Assembly (NCBI RefSeq): GCF_021502675.1
Contig: NZ_JAKFHA010000004.1
Span: 1 to 64,000, forward strand
DNA: 64,000 nucleotides
Reading direction: 5' to 3'
Origin: Yinghuangia soli
GTDB taxonomy: Bacteria; Actinomycetota; Actinomycetes; Streptomycetales; Streptomycetaceae
Under the pieces are notes generated by a model. The model saw nothing but the letters and a program-made list of their open reading frames with translations. It did not search any database and was not told the origin of the DNA. Both the position numbers and the translations under genes were made by a program. Every line of letters starts with the position of its first letter. The stretch's first letter is position 1. Shown here in pieces: positions 1 through 11,432 of the stretch.

Positions 1-3
1 CGT

Positions 4-71
4 GAGACACCGGGCGGCCAGGTGATCTGAACCATCGAGGGCAACCGACTGAAAGCCACACCCGGTGTCTC
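4..71. repeat. 11-bp perfect inverted repeat, 46-base spacer
   Basis: GAGACACCGGG at 4-14 is repeated in inverted orientation as CCCGGTGTCTC at 61-71. It lies just past the stop codon of the MMPL gene at 156 and could form the base of a stem-loop terminator for that gene. The 46-base spacer is long for a simple terminator. The rest of bases 1-155 shows no gene. Confidence 0.5.
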
Positions 72-155
72 TGGGCCCCATGACCATACGACTGGCCATG
101 ATCAACCCACACAACAACGTAGGACCGGCTGACCGCGGCGCCGCGGGGCGTCCGG

Positions 156-2360
156 TCAGTGCATGCCGGCGTGTTCTGCCTCGCCGGCCTGCTCGGTCGG
201 GTCGGGCGGGGTGGGGCGGGTCGCGCGGTCGGCGTGGCCGGGCCACCAGGCGGCGTGGCCGATCAGGGCGGTGACCGAGGGGACGAGGAACATCGACATG
301 ATGAACGCGGCGATGATGATGCCGACCGAGACCGCGAAGCCCATCTGCGTCATCATCGCGATGCCCGCGAACATCAGCGAGGCGAACGTGCCGGCCAGGA
401 TGACGCCGGCCGCGCCGATCGACGGGCCGGCGTGCTCGACCGCCAATGCGGCGGCCTCGCGGGGCTCGTGGCCCTGCTGCGCCTCCTCGCGCAGCCGGGC
501 GACCATCAGGATGTTGTAGTCCGTGCCGATCGCCACCACGAACATGTAGATCATGATGGGCAGTGAGAACATCACGCCCGGATCGCCCACCAGCCCCTGG
601 AAGACGTACACCGTCGCGCCCAGCGTGGCCAGGAAGCCCAGCACCACGGCGGCCATCAGGTACCACGGCGCCACGAGGCTGCGCAGCAGCAGCGCGAGGA
701 TCAGGATGATCAGCGCGCCGGCCACCGGGAAGATGACCTTCATGTCGTGGTTGGTGGCGTCCCGGATGTCCGCGAACTGCGCGGTGCCGCCGCTGACCAG
801 GACCTCCGTGCCCGGCGGCGCCTGCGCCTTCGCGGTCTCGCGCAGCGGGCCGATCGCGTCCAGCGCCTCGGTGGTGTACGGGCTTTCCTCGAGGACGACC
901 TGGATCATCGCGGCGGTGCGGTCCGCGCTGTACGTCACGTACTCGGGGACCGCCGCGCCCGGGTTGACCGGCTTGAGCGTGCCCACGTCGTCGTCGGTCT
1001 CCAGCGAGCGGGCGAACGCGCCGACCGCGACCGGGTCCAGCGGGGCGCCGCCGGTGGACGAGACGAACACCTGCGTCGGATTGAGCAGGCCGGCCGGGAA
1101 GCCCGTCTCCAGGTCCTTGGCGGCCTTCGCTGACTCGGTGTTGTCCGGCAGCTGGCCGAGCGCGTCGTAGTCGGCCTTGAAGCCGAGCACGCCCGCGGAC
1201 AGCGCCAGCATGATCAGCGCGGCGATGCCGCCGACCAGCACCGGGCGGCGGCCCACCTGGGCGCCGAGGCGCTGGAAGCCGTGGCCCTGCGGCACCTGCT
1301 GCCAGCTCTTGGACGGCCAGAACACCTTCGGGCCGAGCAGCGAGACCACCGCCGGGACCAGCGTCAGGGCGGCCAGCGCCATCACCACGACGGCGATCGC
1401 CAGGCCCGGGCCCATCGACCGGTAGCCCCCGAAGGTGGCCAGGATCATCGCGCCGAACGCCACCACGACCGCACCGGCCGCGGACGCGATCGCCTCGCCG
1501 ACCCGCTCGACCGCGACCACCATCGCGAGCTTCGCGTCGTCGCCCGCGCGCAGGCGCTCCCGGTACCGGAACAGCAGGAAGATGATGTAGTCGGTGCCGA
1601 TGCCGAACAGCACCACGATGAGGATCGTCATCAGCGACTGCTCGACATGCAGCCCGAACGCCTTGCCGAACAGCGCGATGACCGGCGGCGCGACCATCGC
1701 CACCAGGCCCACCATGACGATCGGCATGAGCGCGGCGACCGGGCTGCGGAAGATGACCAGCAGCAGGATGAGGATCAGCACGACGGTGGCGATGCCGACG
1801 ATCGCCTCGGCGCGCTTGAAGGCGTCCTCGTTGTCCAGCGACATCGCCGGGCCGCCCGCGTAGCCGACCACCAGCCCGGTGTTCGCCACCAGCGGCTTGG
1901 TCGCGTCGCGCAGATGTTTGACCGCTTCGTTGACCGCGGTGTCCTGGGCGCTGCCCTTGATGGTCGCGGTGGCCACCGCGATCTGCCGGTTCGGCGAGAC
2001 GAGCGCGGGGCTGACCGAGGTGACGTCGCCGACCTGCGGATCGGTCGGCACCACGGTCTGCGCGCCGACCTGCGTGAGGATCTCCTGCGTCCTGGCGACG
2101 TCGGCCTCGGTCAGCGGCGCGCCGTCCGCCCGCTTGACCACGATCTGCGCCAACTGGTCCTGGGACTGCGGGAACTGCGCCTCGGCGAGCTCGGCAGCCT
2201 GCGCCGACTCGTACTTGGAGGGCAGGAAGCTCGCGGTGTCCTGATCGGTGATGTCGGACAACTTCGGCGCGAACGCCACGAGGACGACGGCGGCGAGCAC
2301 CCAGAGCCCGATGACCTTCCACGGGTTGTGGACCACCAGCCGGCCGAGTCGTCCGAACAT
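156..2360 (-). CDS. MMPL/RND-family transporter
   Basis: A 734-residue integral membrane protein of the MMPL (actinobacterial RND) family, which uses the proton gradient to export lipids or hydrophobic compounds. It has the family layout: one N-terminal membrane helix, a large outside domain, a helix bundle, a second outside domain and a second bundle. The two halves carry the proton-relay motifs GTDYIIFLLFRYRE and GTDYNILMVARLREE. The length is close to the Streptomyces ActII-3-like average. ATG at 2360 is preceded by AGGAG. It is divergent from the MFS gene at 2571, with 210 bases between. The cargo cannot be deduced. A second MMPL protein lies at 20591-22894. Confidence 0.93.
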   Translation of the reverse strand: MFGRLGRLVVHNPWKVIGLWVLAAVVLVAFAPKLSDITDQDTASFLPSKYESAQAAELAEAQFPQSQDQLAQIVVKRADGAPLTEADVARTQEILTQVGAQTVVPTDPQVGDVTSVSPALVSPNRQIAVATATIKGSAQDTAVNEAVKHLRDATKPLVANTGLVVGYAGGPAMSLDNEDAFKRAEAIVGIATVVLILILLLVIFRSPVAALMPIVMVGLVAMVAPPVIALFGKAFGLHVEQSLMTILIVVLFGIGTDYIIFLLFRYRERLRAGDDAKLAMVVAVERVGEAIASAAGAVVVAFGAMILATFGGYRSMGPGLAIAVVVMALAALTLVPAVVSLLGPKVFWPSKSWQQVPQGHGFQRLGAQVGRRPVLVGGIAALIMLALSAGVLGFKADYDALGQLPDNTESAKAAKDLETGFPAGLLNPTQVFVSSTGGAPLDPVAVGAFARSLETDDDVGTLKPVNPGAAVPEYVTYSADRTAAMIQVVLEESPYTTEALDAIGPLRETAKAQAPPGTEVLVSGGTAQFADIRDATNHDMKVIFPVAGALIILILALLLRSLVAPWYLMAAVVLGFLATLGATVYVFQGLVGDPGVMFSLPIMIYMFVVAIGTDYNILMVARLREEAQQGHEPREAAALAVEHAGPSIGAAGVILAGTFASLMFAGIAMMTQMGFAVSVGIIIAAFIMSMFLVPSVTALIGHAAWWPGHADRATRPTPPDPTEQAGEAEHAGMH

Positions 2361-2570
2361 GGAGGGCTCCTGTCCTCGTGGTCCTCGGGGCGGCCGCCAC
2401 CGGGCCGCTGCCTTTTTGCGACATTAGGTGCATATGGCGCAGGGCGCGTCCGGAGCGGGGCACGCGCTGCGCCGAGTGGGGGACGGACCGTCGGAGGCGC
2501 CGCAGGACGGTAATTCGGTGGGCGGCGCTGCGGGCGCGGCGTAGCGTACGAACGCTTCCGAGGGGGTGGC

Positions 2571-3836
2571 ATGCCGTCGCGTGCGTTGTTCCGGAACCGG
2601 GTCTTCCGGCGGGTCTGGGCCGGAGAAGCCCTGTCGGGACTGGGCGACCTGGCCTTCGAGGTCGCCTTCCTGTGGCTGGTCCTCGAACACACCGGATCCC
2701 CGGCCCTGCTGGCCGCCGTACTGGTCGTGCAGGCCGTGCCGCGCGGCGTCCTGATGCTGCTCGGCGGCGCGGTCACCGACCGCGTGTCGCCGCGGACCGT
2801 GCTGCTCGCCTGCCATCTGGTCCGGGCCGCGGCAGTCCTCGCGCTGGGCGCCGCATCGGCCGCCGGACAGGTGCACACCTGGCAGTTCTTCGCGCTCGGC
2901 CTCGCGGCCGGCGCCGCCGAGGCGTTCTCGGTGCCGGCCGGCGGCAGCATCCTGCCGCAGCTCGTGCCGCACGACGACCTCGCCCGCGCGAACGCCTGGG
3001 TGGGCTTCGGCGAGCAGGGCGGACGCCTGGCCGGCCCGGTGCTGGGCGGCGCCCTGGTGGTGTGGGCCGGGACCGCCACCGCGGCCTGGTTCAACGCCGC
3101 GACGTTCCTGGCCGCCGCGGCGGCGATCGCGTCGGTGCCGCGGCGGCAGCCCGCGGCCGAGCGCCCGGCACCCGCTGCCGACGGCGGGCCCGGCGCCGCG
3201 GGCACCGGTTCGGCGCTGCGCCGCGACATCACCGCGGGGCTCGCGTACGCCCGGCGCAGCCGCGACGTGCGGACCGTGCTCCTGCTGGTCGGCGCCGCGA
3301 CGCTCAGCTACGCCGGGCTGTTCGCGGTCGGCCTGCCCGCCCTCGCCGCGACGTACCCGGACGGCCCGATGACGCTCGGCCTGCTGGTCTCGGCCTGGGG
3401 CCTCGGCCAGCTCCTGGGCTCCGCGGCCGCCGCGGCCACCGGGCTCCCGGAACGCTGGGGCCTGCTCATCGTCGGCATGACCCTGACCGAAGGCGCCGCC
3501 TTCGCGGTACTCGGCTTCGCCCCGACCGCCTGGGGAGCGGCCGCCCTGCTCGCCATGCTGGGCTTCGGCGTCGCCTACTCGAGCGACGTCGCCCTGCCGA
3601 CGTACGTGCAGACGCGCACCCCGCCGGAGTACCTCGGGCGCGTCAACAGCGTCATCTACCTGCCGCGGGTGGTCCTCGAACCGGTCTCCGTCGCCCTCAT
3701 GGGCGTCGTGGTCGCCGCCGGGGTGCGGTGGGGGTTCGCGGCCGCAGCCGTGCCGATGCTGGCGGTCGGCCTGCTGCTCGCCGCCGACCCCCGGGCCCGC
3801 GGCCTGCGCACGACGCCGACCGCCGAACCGGGCTGA
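2571..3836 (+). CDS. MFS transporter (MFS_3/enterobactin-exporter-like)
   Basis: A 421-residue major facilitator with about 12 predicted membrane helices. Features seen are RNRVFRRVWAGEALSGLGD near the N terminus and GGAVTDRVSPRTVLL, a motif-A-like loop, after helix 2; both are typical of the MFS_3 group of exporters. ATG at 2571 follows GAGGGGGTGGC, a good ribosome site. A TAGCGT hexamer about 25 bases upstream may be a -10 box. The divergent neighbour is the MMPL exporter, so both could answer to the same signal, but no regulator gene is adjacent. The substrate is unknown. Confidence 0.88.
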   Translation: MPSRALFRNRVFRRVWAGEALSGLGDLAFEVAFLWLVLEHTGSPALLAAVLVVQAVPRGVLMLLGGAVTDRVSPRTVLLACHLVRAAAVLALGAASAAGQVHTWQFFALGLAAGAAEAFSVPAGGSILPQLVPHDDLARANAWVGFGEQGGRLAGPVLGGALVVWAGTATAAWFNAATFLAAAAAIASVPRRQPAAERPAPAADGGPGAAGTGSALRRDITAGLAYARRSRDVRTVLLLVGAATLSYAGLFAVGLPALAATYPDGPMTLGLLVSAWGLGQLLGSAAAAATGLPERWGLLIVGMTLTEGAAFAVLGFAPTAWGAAALLAMLGFGVAYSSDVALPTYVQTRTPPEYLGRVNSVIYLPRVVLEPVSVALMGVVVAAGVRWGFAAAAVPMLAVGLLLAADPRARGLRTTPTAEPG

Positions 3837-3941
3837 GGCACGGCTGCCGCCTCCGGCTATCGGCACCCGGCTGTGGAACTTGCCCGCCTCGTGTGCCAGA
3901 GTCGGCGGCACTTGTGACCGGGGCGAGGGGAGAGGGGCGGC

Positions 3942-4709
3942 GTGAAACTGCGCACCCTGATACGGGGATTCGGCGAGCTGTTCATCACGCTCAGCATCGT
4001 GATGCTGCTGTTCGTGGTCTTCGAGCTGTATTGGACCGGTGTGCTCGCCCGCGAGGCGCAGGCCGACGAACTGTCCAAGCTGGAGAAGAAGACCGAGCAG
4101 GTCCAGGCCAAGGCGGCCGCCACCGGTACGCCCGCGCCGGTCGCACCGGTCGTCGGCCAGCCCGCCGTCGAGACCCCGGCCGTCCCGCCGCCGCCCCCGT
4201 ACGAGATCGGCGAGACCTTCGCGGTCATGTACATCCCGCGCTTCGGCAAGGACTGGGACTGGACCGTGCTGGCCGGCGCCCGCACCGAGATCCTCAAGAA
4301 GGGCCTGGGCTGGTACGAGGGTTCCGCGGCGCTCGGTGCCGACGGCAACTTCGCGGTGGCCGGCCACCGCAAGACGTACGGCGACCCGATGCTGGACTTC
4401 GACAAGCTCAAGGTCGGCGACAAGGTCATCCTGCGCGACACCATGAACTGGTACGTGTACACGCTCGACCAGCCGCTGGTGAACGCCGCGAACAACCCCG
4501 GCAAGGCGGTCTACAAGACCGTCCCGAGCGACGTCGGCGTGGTCGCCGCGCTGCCGGAGTCCGCGTACGACAAGCCCGGCAAGTACATCACCCTCACCAC
4601 CTGCGAGCCGAAGAACGGCAGCACGCACCGGCTGATCGTGTGGGGCCACCTGGAGTCCGTCCAGCCGCTGTCGGCGGGCGAGCCGGCGGCCCTCAAGGGC
4701 AAGAAGTAG
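3942..4709 (+). CDS. class E sortase
   Basis: A 255-residue membrane-anchored transpeptidase. One membrane helix lies near residues 12-32, followed by a Lys/Glu-rich and Pro/Ala-rich linker (to about residue 85) and a sortase domain. The catalytic triad is visible: His142 (AGHRK), Cys221 (TLTTCEP) and Arg230 (HRLIVWG). The TLTTC motif and overall layout fit class E (SrtE-type) enzymes, which in high-GC actinomycetes attach LAXTG proteins, such as chaplins in Streptomyces, to the wall. The GTG start at 3942 follows AGAGGGGCGGC. No LAXTG substrate gene is seen nearby. It converges with the NlpC/P60-like gene, leaving a seven-base gap. Confidence 0.93.
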   Translation: MKLRTLIRGFGELFITLSIVMLLFVVFELYWTGVLAREAQADELSKLEKKTEQVQAKAAATGTPAPVAPVVGQPAVETPAVPPPPPYEIGETFAVMYIPRFGKDWDWTVLAGARTEILKKGLGWYEGSAALGADGNFAVAGHRKTYGDPMLDFDKLKVGDKVILRDTMNWYVYTLDQPLVNAANNPGKAVYKTVPSDVGVVAALPESAYDKPGKYITLTTCEPKNGSTHRLIVWGHLESVQPLSAGEPAALKGKK

Positions 4710-4716
4710 CCGGATT

Positions 4717-5184
4717 TCAGGGCGAAACGGCCCTGTCGAGAGGCACCCCGCGGGCCCGCTTGGCGCCGAGCAGCCGGGCGTAGCGCGGCCGCGCGGCGAA
4801 CTCCGCGTACCGCCACACCACCGGGACGCCGACCTCCTGGCACAGATGCAGCACGTGGTCCGGCCCGACGTGGACCGCGACGTGCGCCGCATAGCCTTCT
4901 TCCAGCCCGGGCTTGGGCCCCGAGTCGAAGAGCAGCAGGTCGAGCGGCGCCGGATCCGCCACGGTCTGCACGGCGTCGTGCTCGGCCCACAACCCGGAAG
5001 AGTGCAGCGGCGGCACGTACCGCCCGAAGTGCGCGAGCACGGCGTACGCGTAGACCTGGCAGTTCGCCCCGCCCGACACGTCCCCGGGCTCGGTCGCCTC
5101 CGGATGCCGCGCGTAGACGTACGGAACGCCTCGCAGATGCTCGGGCAAGAACGCGAGCGAAGCCAAGTCGCCGGAAAACTCCAT
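4717..5184 (-). CDS. NlpC/P60-like small protein without signal peptide
   Basis: A 155-residue protein. The block GGANCQVYAYAVLAHFGR resembles the Asn-Cys-x-x-Tyr catalytic-cysteine helix of NlpC/P60 cysteine peptidases, and AAHVAVHVGPDHVLHLCQ supplies the likely catalytic His and the following beta strands. No signal peptide or membrane helix precedes it, so the product appears cytosolic, unlike most peptidoglycan hydrolases of the family. There is no clear ribosome site before ATG 5184. AATTCT six bases upstream could be a -10 box for a leaderless message. It lies tail-to-tail with the sortase gene. A cell-wall substrate is not proven. Confidence 0.72.
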   Translation of the reverse strand: MEFSGDLASLAFLPEHLRGVPYVYARHPEATEPGDVSGGANCQVYAYAVLAHFGRYVPPLHSSGLWAEHDAVQTVADPAPLDLLLFDSGPKPGLEEGYAAHVAVHVGPDHVLHLCQEVGVPVVWRYAEFAARPRYARLLGAKRARGVPLDRAVSP

Positions 5185-5436
5185 GGGTCAAGAATTCCGC
5201 ATGGCATGTACCCGACCTGCGCCGCCCCGGCTCGCCGCGCTGTTCGGTCCGGTGGCGCCTGTTCGCGCAGGGTGGTTCACCCGTTCGAATGAGTGCGGGC
5301 GTCCGCTGCCGCGGGGGTGGGCGACGATATGTCCTTGTGTCGGTTGCTGCGGCGGTGCGGTTGCTCGACGCCGGGCTGCGCGAAGGGCCCGCGGCCATGC
5401 GGGCCGCGGTGCTGCGCACCCAGGAGACCGCCGACC

Positions 5437-5763
5437 TCAGCAGTGGTCCTCGACGTACAGCATCCGCCAGCCGTCGTCGGACCGGAACTCGTGGCCCAAG
5501 TAGCGACCGTCCGGCTTTCCACCCGGGCCTGCGTACGCGTCCTTGAGCTGTGCCCAGACTTCACCCCGCTCCGCCTCCGACAACGCACGCGGGCTGATCC
5601 CGCCCATGTCTCCCCAGATGACGACCGCATCCCGGTCTTTGGCGAGCCGTCGGACCACGCGCAGGTCGAGGCGCTTGCGGTGCAGGCTCCACCGGCCCCC
5701 GCCGTCGTCGACGAGGACGACCGGACCGGCAAGGCTGTCAGGGTTCATGGGGAAGCTCTGCAT
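5437..5763 (-). CDS. hypothetical protein, about 108 residues
   Basis: A small protein with no family that I recognise. Its middle has alternating hydrophobic strands and charged loops (GPVVLVDDGGGRWSLHRKRLD, then DAVVIWGDMGG), ending in a Trp/Tyr-rich segment (DDGWRMLYVEDHC). The body has consistent actinomycete codon use. The frame extends upstream to 5997, but that part is low-complexity Arg/Pro/Gly, so the start is placed at ATG 5763; ATG 5748 is an alternative. Neither has a convincing ribosome site. It is divergent from the Clp ATPase gene, with 266 bases between. Confidence 0.55.
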   Translation of the reverse strand: MQSFPMNPDSLAGPVVLVDDGGGRWSLHRKRLDLRVVRRLAKDRDAVVIWGDMGGISPRALSEAERGEVWAQLKDAYAGPGGKPDGRYLGHEFRSDDGWRMLYVEDHC

Positions 5764-6029
5764 GGGCGGAATCGTGCCGTCCCTGGCCTCGCGAGGGAAA
5801 GCGGGATTTCGGAGTGGGAGCCACCGGGGTCGCGACCGCCCGGGGATCGGGCCGTCACCCGTTCGCGGCTGGGCCGAGCGGGTGACGGGCCGCAGAGAGC
5901 CCTGTTGCTGCGGCTCGGGCGCGCCCGTTGCGCTGCGTACGCCGGCAGGTTGCCCCTTTTGCGGGCCTTCTGGGCCTCTGTTTGAGTGGGAAGGCACGTG
6001 CCCCCGACGGTTTCTCGCGAGGACTCCCC

Positions 6030-8596
<2,567 letters not shown>

Positions 8597-8600
<4 letters not shown>

Positions 8601-9802
8601 GCGTTCCGCGCCGCGGCGTCGGCAATGCCGGCTGAACCGGCCGCATCAGCCGCATCCGCGGTGCCGCGGGTTGCCGTTTCCTCGTAGGCGAAGACCGCGG
8701 CCAGGACCAGGGCTGCGCCGGCGACCTGGGCCAGGGCGGAACCCTCGGTGCCCAGCGGTACGGTGGCGGCCACCGCGGCGGCGCCGATCAGCCTCGGGGT
8801 GTGCGGGGTCAGGCCCACCGAGCCGCGGATCGCCGCGTTCGCCAGGAGGAAGACCACGACGCCGCCGGCCAGTGCGGCGGCCGGTGCGGTGCCGATGGTG
8901 TCGGCCGGGTGGGCGACCACCGACTTCGCGCCGACCGCGGTCAGCAGCACGCCGAGCAGCAGGAAGTAGTGCGCGAGGTTGTAGAGGCGGACCGCCAGGC
9001 GGTTGCGGCGGGCGTCGTCGAGGGAGGCCAGGAAGTCCGCGCAGTGCTCGTCGTCCCCGTGGCCGAAGTACGCCCACCACAAGCCGACCAGGACGGCCAG
9101 CGACAGCAGCGCCGAGACCAGCAGCGGTGCGGTCAGCCGGGCGTCGCCCGCACCGATCCCGATGGCGAGGACCGTCTCGCCGAACGCCACGATCACCACC
9201 AGGCCGTGCCGCTCCACGAAGTGCGGGGCCTGCAGCCGGAACACCGGCAGGTCGACCAGCCGCGGGATCGCGAACTGGAGGGCGAACGCCAGTGCCCACA
9301 GGACCAGCTGCGGCCGGCCCTCGACGTAGCCGCCGAGCGTCACCAGGCCTCCGCCCAGCAGGTTGAGGCCGCCCATCCGCAGTACCGGGCCGGCCGGCAC
9401 GCCCGAGGCGGCGAACATGCCGGTGTGCAGCACCACGATCGCCAGGTACGCCCAGCCGAACGCCACGCCGCTGCCGTCGAACGCGTGCGGAATGGTCAGC
9501 GCGATGACCAGGAACGCGCCCATGCCCAGCAGGTGCAGGCCGCGCCGCCGGTGGTTGGACGGCGGCATGGCGTTGGACAGCCATATGAACGCGTCGTACA
9601 TCCACCAGATCACCGCCAGTATCACCAGCACGCGGGCCAGGCCGCCCGCGTCCAGGTGGTGCGCCAGGCTGTCGCCCAGCTGCATGACGGTGAAGACGAA
9701 GACGAGGTCGAAGAAGAGTTCCAGCGGGCTGACCCGCAGTTCGGAGCCGTGGTGCACGGCGTGCGGGCCGGCGGCTCCGGAGGCGGCGGCTTCGGGGATC
9801 AT
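8597..9802 (-). CDS. low temperature requirement protein A (LtrA) family membrane protein
   Basis: A 401-residue membrane protein with about 10-12 helices. The hallmark ELFFDLVFVF appears near residue 28, followed by WWMYDAFIWLSN and the conserved FVERHGLVVIVAFGETVLAIG; this set defines the LtrA family. LtrA was named for cold tolerance in Listeria, but its biochemical role is unknown. No ribosome site precedes ATG 9802. CATACT eight bases upstream may be a -10 box of a leaderless transcript. It runs convergently into the Clp gene with a four-base overlap. Confidence 0.9.
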
Positions 9803-9880
9803 GGGCGACGAGTATGGGGCAGAGCGAAGCCGTCCCGTCGGCCGGGTGGCCGCGGCGGGCGGTATTCCGCACCGCCGGGA

Positions 9881-9922
9881 CCCCGCGGCGGTGCGCCGCC
9901 GGAGCGCCGTACCGCCGCGGGG
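9881..9922 (-). terminator. 12-bp perfect GC hairpin after the amidohydrolase gene
   Basis: CCCCGCGGCGGT (9881-9892) pairs perfectly with ACCGCCGCGGGG (9911-9922), with an 18-base loop. It starts about 30 bases past the amidohydrolase stop codon and separates it from ltrA. There is no T tract, as is common for actinomycete terminators. Confidence 0.55.
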
Positions 9923-9953
9923 AAGCGGGGGAGTGGGGGAGCGGGAAAGAGCG

Positions 9954-11249
9954 TCAGGCTCCGGGCAGTTCTCCGGCCGCGACCTCGCCGCCCTTGAGCA
10001 CCGCCAGCGGCTTGCCCTCGGCGATGACGCCGATGTCGGTGGCCGGGTCGCCGTCCAGGACCAGCAGGTCGGCCAGCTTGCCGGGCTCCAGGGTGCCCAG
10101 GTCGTGTCCGCGGCGGGCGAGTTCGGCGCCGTTGCGGGTGGCCCAGCCGATCACTTCGAGCGGAGAGATCCCGGCCTGCTCGGTGTACAGGCGCAGTTCG
10201 CGCCCGTAGAGGCCGTGTGCGAAGCCGATCGCGCCGTAGTCGTCGCCCAGCACAAACCGCACGCCGGCCGCCTGCGCCTTGGGGATCGCCTCGTACATGT
10301 GCGCGAGGTCGGCGCGGATCGCCTCGGCACCGAAGCCGAACCCGTCGCCCATGAGTTCGAGGAAGTGCTTGGGGAAGTGCAGCGACGGGACGACGGATGC
10401 GCCCGTCTCCACCAGCGCGGCGATGATCTCGTCGTCCATCTCGTCGCAGTGGTCGACGATGTCGATGCCGAGTTCGAGCGCCATCATGATGGCGGGCTTG
10501 TTGACCAGGTGCGCGCGGATCAGCACATTGCGCGAGTGCGCGGCCTCGATCGCCGCGGCCAGTTCGTCCCGCGTCATCTCGATGCGGTCTTTGGGGGCGA
10601 GCGTGCCGTGCCCGCCGGTCACGAACAGCTTGATGACCTCGGCGCCGCGCTTGATCTCCTCGCGCACCCCGAACCGGAACTCGTCCGCGCCGTCGCAGAT
10701 CCGCACCGCGCCCGACTGCGGCATGCCCCAGTGCCACGGCACCGTGTCGTTGGCGTGCCCGGTCGTGGACAGTTCGCGGCCGCACGGCCAGAAGCGCGGG
10801 CCGGGGATCAGGCCGTCCTCGACGGCCCGCTTGACGCCGGGCTCGACCTCGTTCGCGCCGCCCGCGCCGACTACGCCGGTGTAGCCGTGTTCGAGCGCGG
10901 TCCGCAGGTTCTTCGCTGCGATCAGCGCCTGGTACGAGGGCGGGAAGTCGTTGCCGTACGGCACGTTCGGGCGCGAGCCGAGCTCGTGGTACGTGGAGTG
11001 GAAGTGGCAGCTCCACATGCCCGGCATCACGGTGCGCCCGGCGAGGTCCACCACGGTGTCGCCGGGGGCCGGGACCAGCGACGCGGCCGCCTCGGCGCCG
11101 TCGGCCGCGCTCGGACCCGGGCCGTCCGCGGGTGTCCCGATCGCGGCGATCCGGTCGCCGTCGATCACCACCGTGCGTCCCGCCGCGGGCCCGTCGATCC
11201 CGTTCAGCACCGTGGCGTTCGTCAGCAGCAATCGACCTTCTCGACCCAC
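9954..11249 (-). CDS. amidohydrolase (imidazolonepropionase-like)
   Basis: A 431-residue metal-dependent hydrolase. After a short N-terminal beta sandwich (LLLTNATVLNGIDGP), PGMWSCHFHSTYHE supplies the HxH metal pair of the first strand. VIKLFVTGGHG has the lysine that is usually carboxylated, RAHLVNK and DIVDHCDEM give two more His ligands, and VLGDDYGAIGFAHG the final Asp. This matches the broad cytosolic family of imidazolonepropionase and Xaa-Pro dipeptidase-like enzymes; the substrate cannot be assigned. The start is GTG 11249, after GAGG. An upstream in-frame GTG at 11369 has no ribosome site. It is on the same strand as the GMC oxidoreductase, 183 bases downstream of it. Confidence 0.88.
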   Translation of the reverse strand: MGREGRLLLTNATVLNGIDGPAAGRTVVIDGDRIAAIGTPADGPGPSAADGAEAAASLVPAPGDTVVDLAGRTVMPGMWSCHFHSTYHELGSRPNVPYGNDFPPSYQALIAAKNLRTALEHGYTGVVGAGGANEVEPGVKRAVEDGLIPGPRFWPCGRELSTTGHANDTVPWHWGMPQSGAVRICDGADEFRFGVREEIKRGAEVIKLFVTGGHGTLAPKDRIEMTRDELAAAIEAAHSRNVLIRAHLVNKPAIMMALELGIDIVDHCDEMDDEIIAALVETGASVVPSLHFPKHFLELMGDGFGFGAEAIRADLAHMYEAIPKAQAAGVRFVLGDDYGAIGFAHGLYGRELRLYTEQAGISPLEVIGWATRNGAELARRGHDLGTLEPGKLADLLVLDGDPATDIGVIAEGKPLAVLKGGEVAAGELPGA

Positions 11250-11267
11250 AACAGCCTCGTTTCCCCG

Positions 11268-11288
11268 GCGGAGCGGCTGCCGCTCCGC
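11268..11288. promoter_or_regulatory. 21-bp palindrome in the amidohydrolase leader
   Basis: GCGGAGCGGC, a single T, then GCCGCTCCGC: a perfect 10-bp inverted repeat lying just upstream of the ribosome site of the amidohydrolase gene. It could be an operator or a leader hairpin. Its half-site CGGAGCGG is the same as in the TetR operator at 37426-37442, but the central spacing differs (three bases here, one there). Confidence 0.45.
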
Positions 11289-11432
11289 GTCCGCGTGACG
11301 TGTCCGCGAGCCGGATGCCGCGTCGTCCCTGCATATATCGCACGGCCGAAGGCAAGGAACAAGACCCACAACAGCGCGACTTGATCAATGCGCGGGTGCG
11401 GGAGGCCATGCCCCCGGTGCGGCCCGCCGGGG

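Noticed and set aside
5289-5546. Possible 85-residue gene on the plus strand
   Set aside because: The stretch after GTG 5340 has G/C third positions and reads like protein for about 35 residues, but it then overlaps the minus-strand gene at 5437 and has no ribosome site or recognisable motif. It may be a gene remnant.
11250-11369. Longer amidohydrolase starting at GTG 11369
   Set aside because: The extra 40 residues are Cys/Arg-rich and unlike a protein of this family, and there is no ribosome site. GTG 11249 has GAGG at the right distance.
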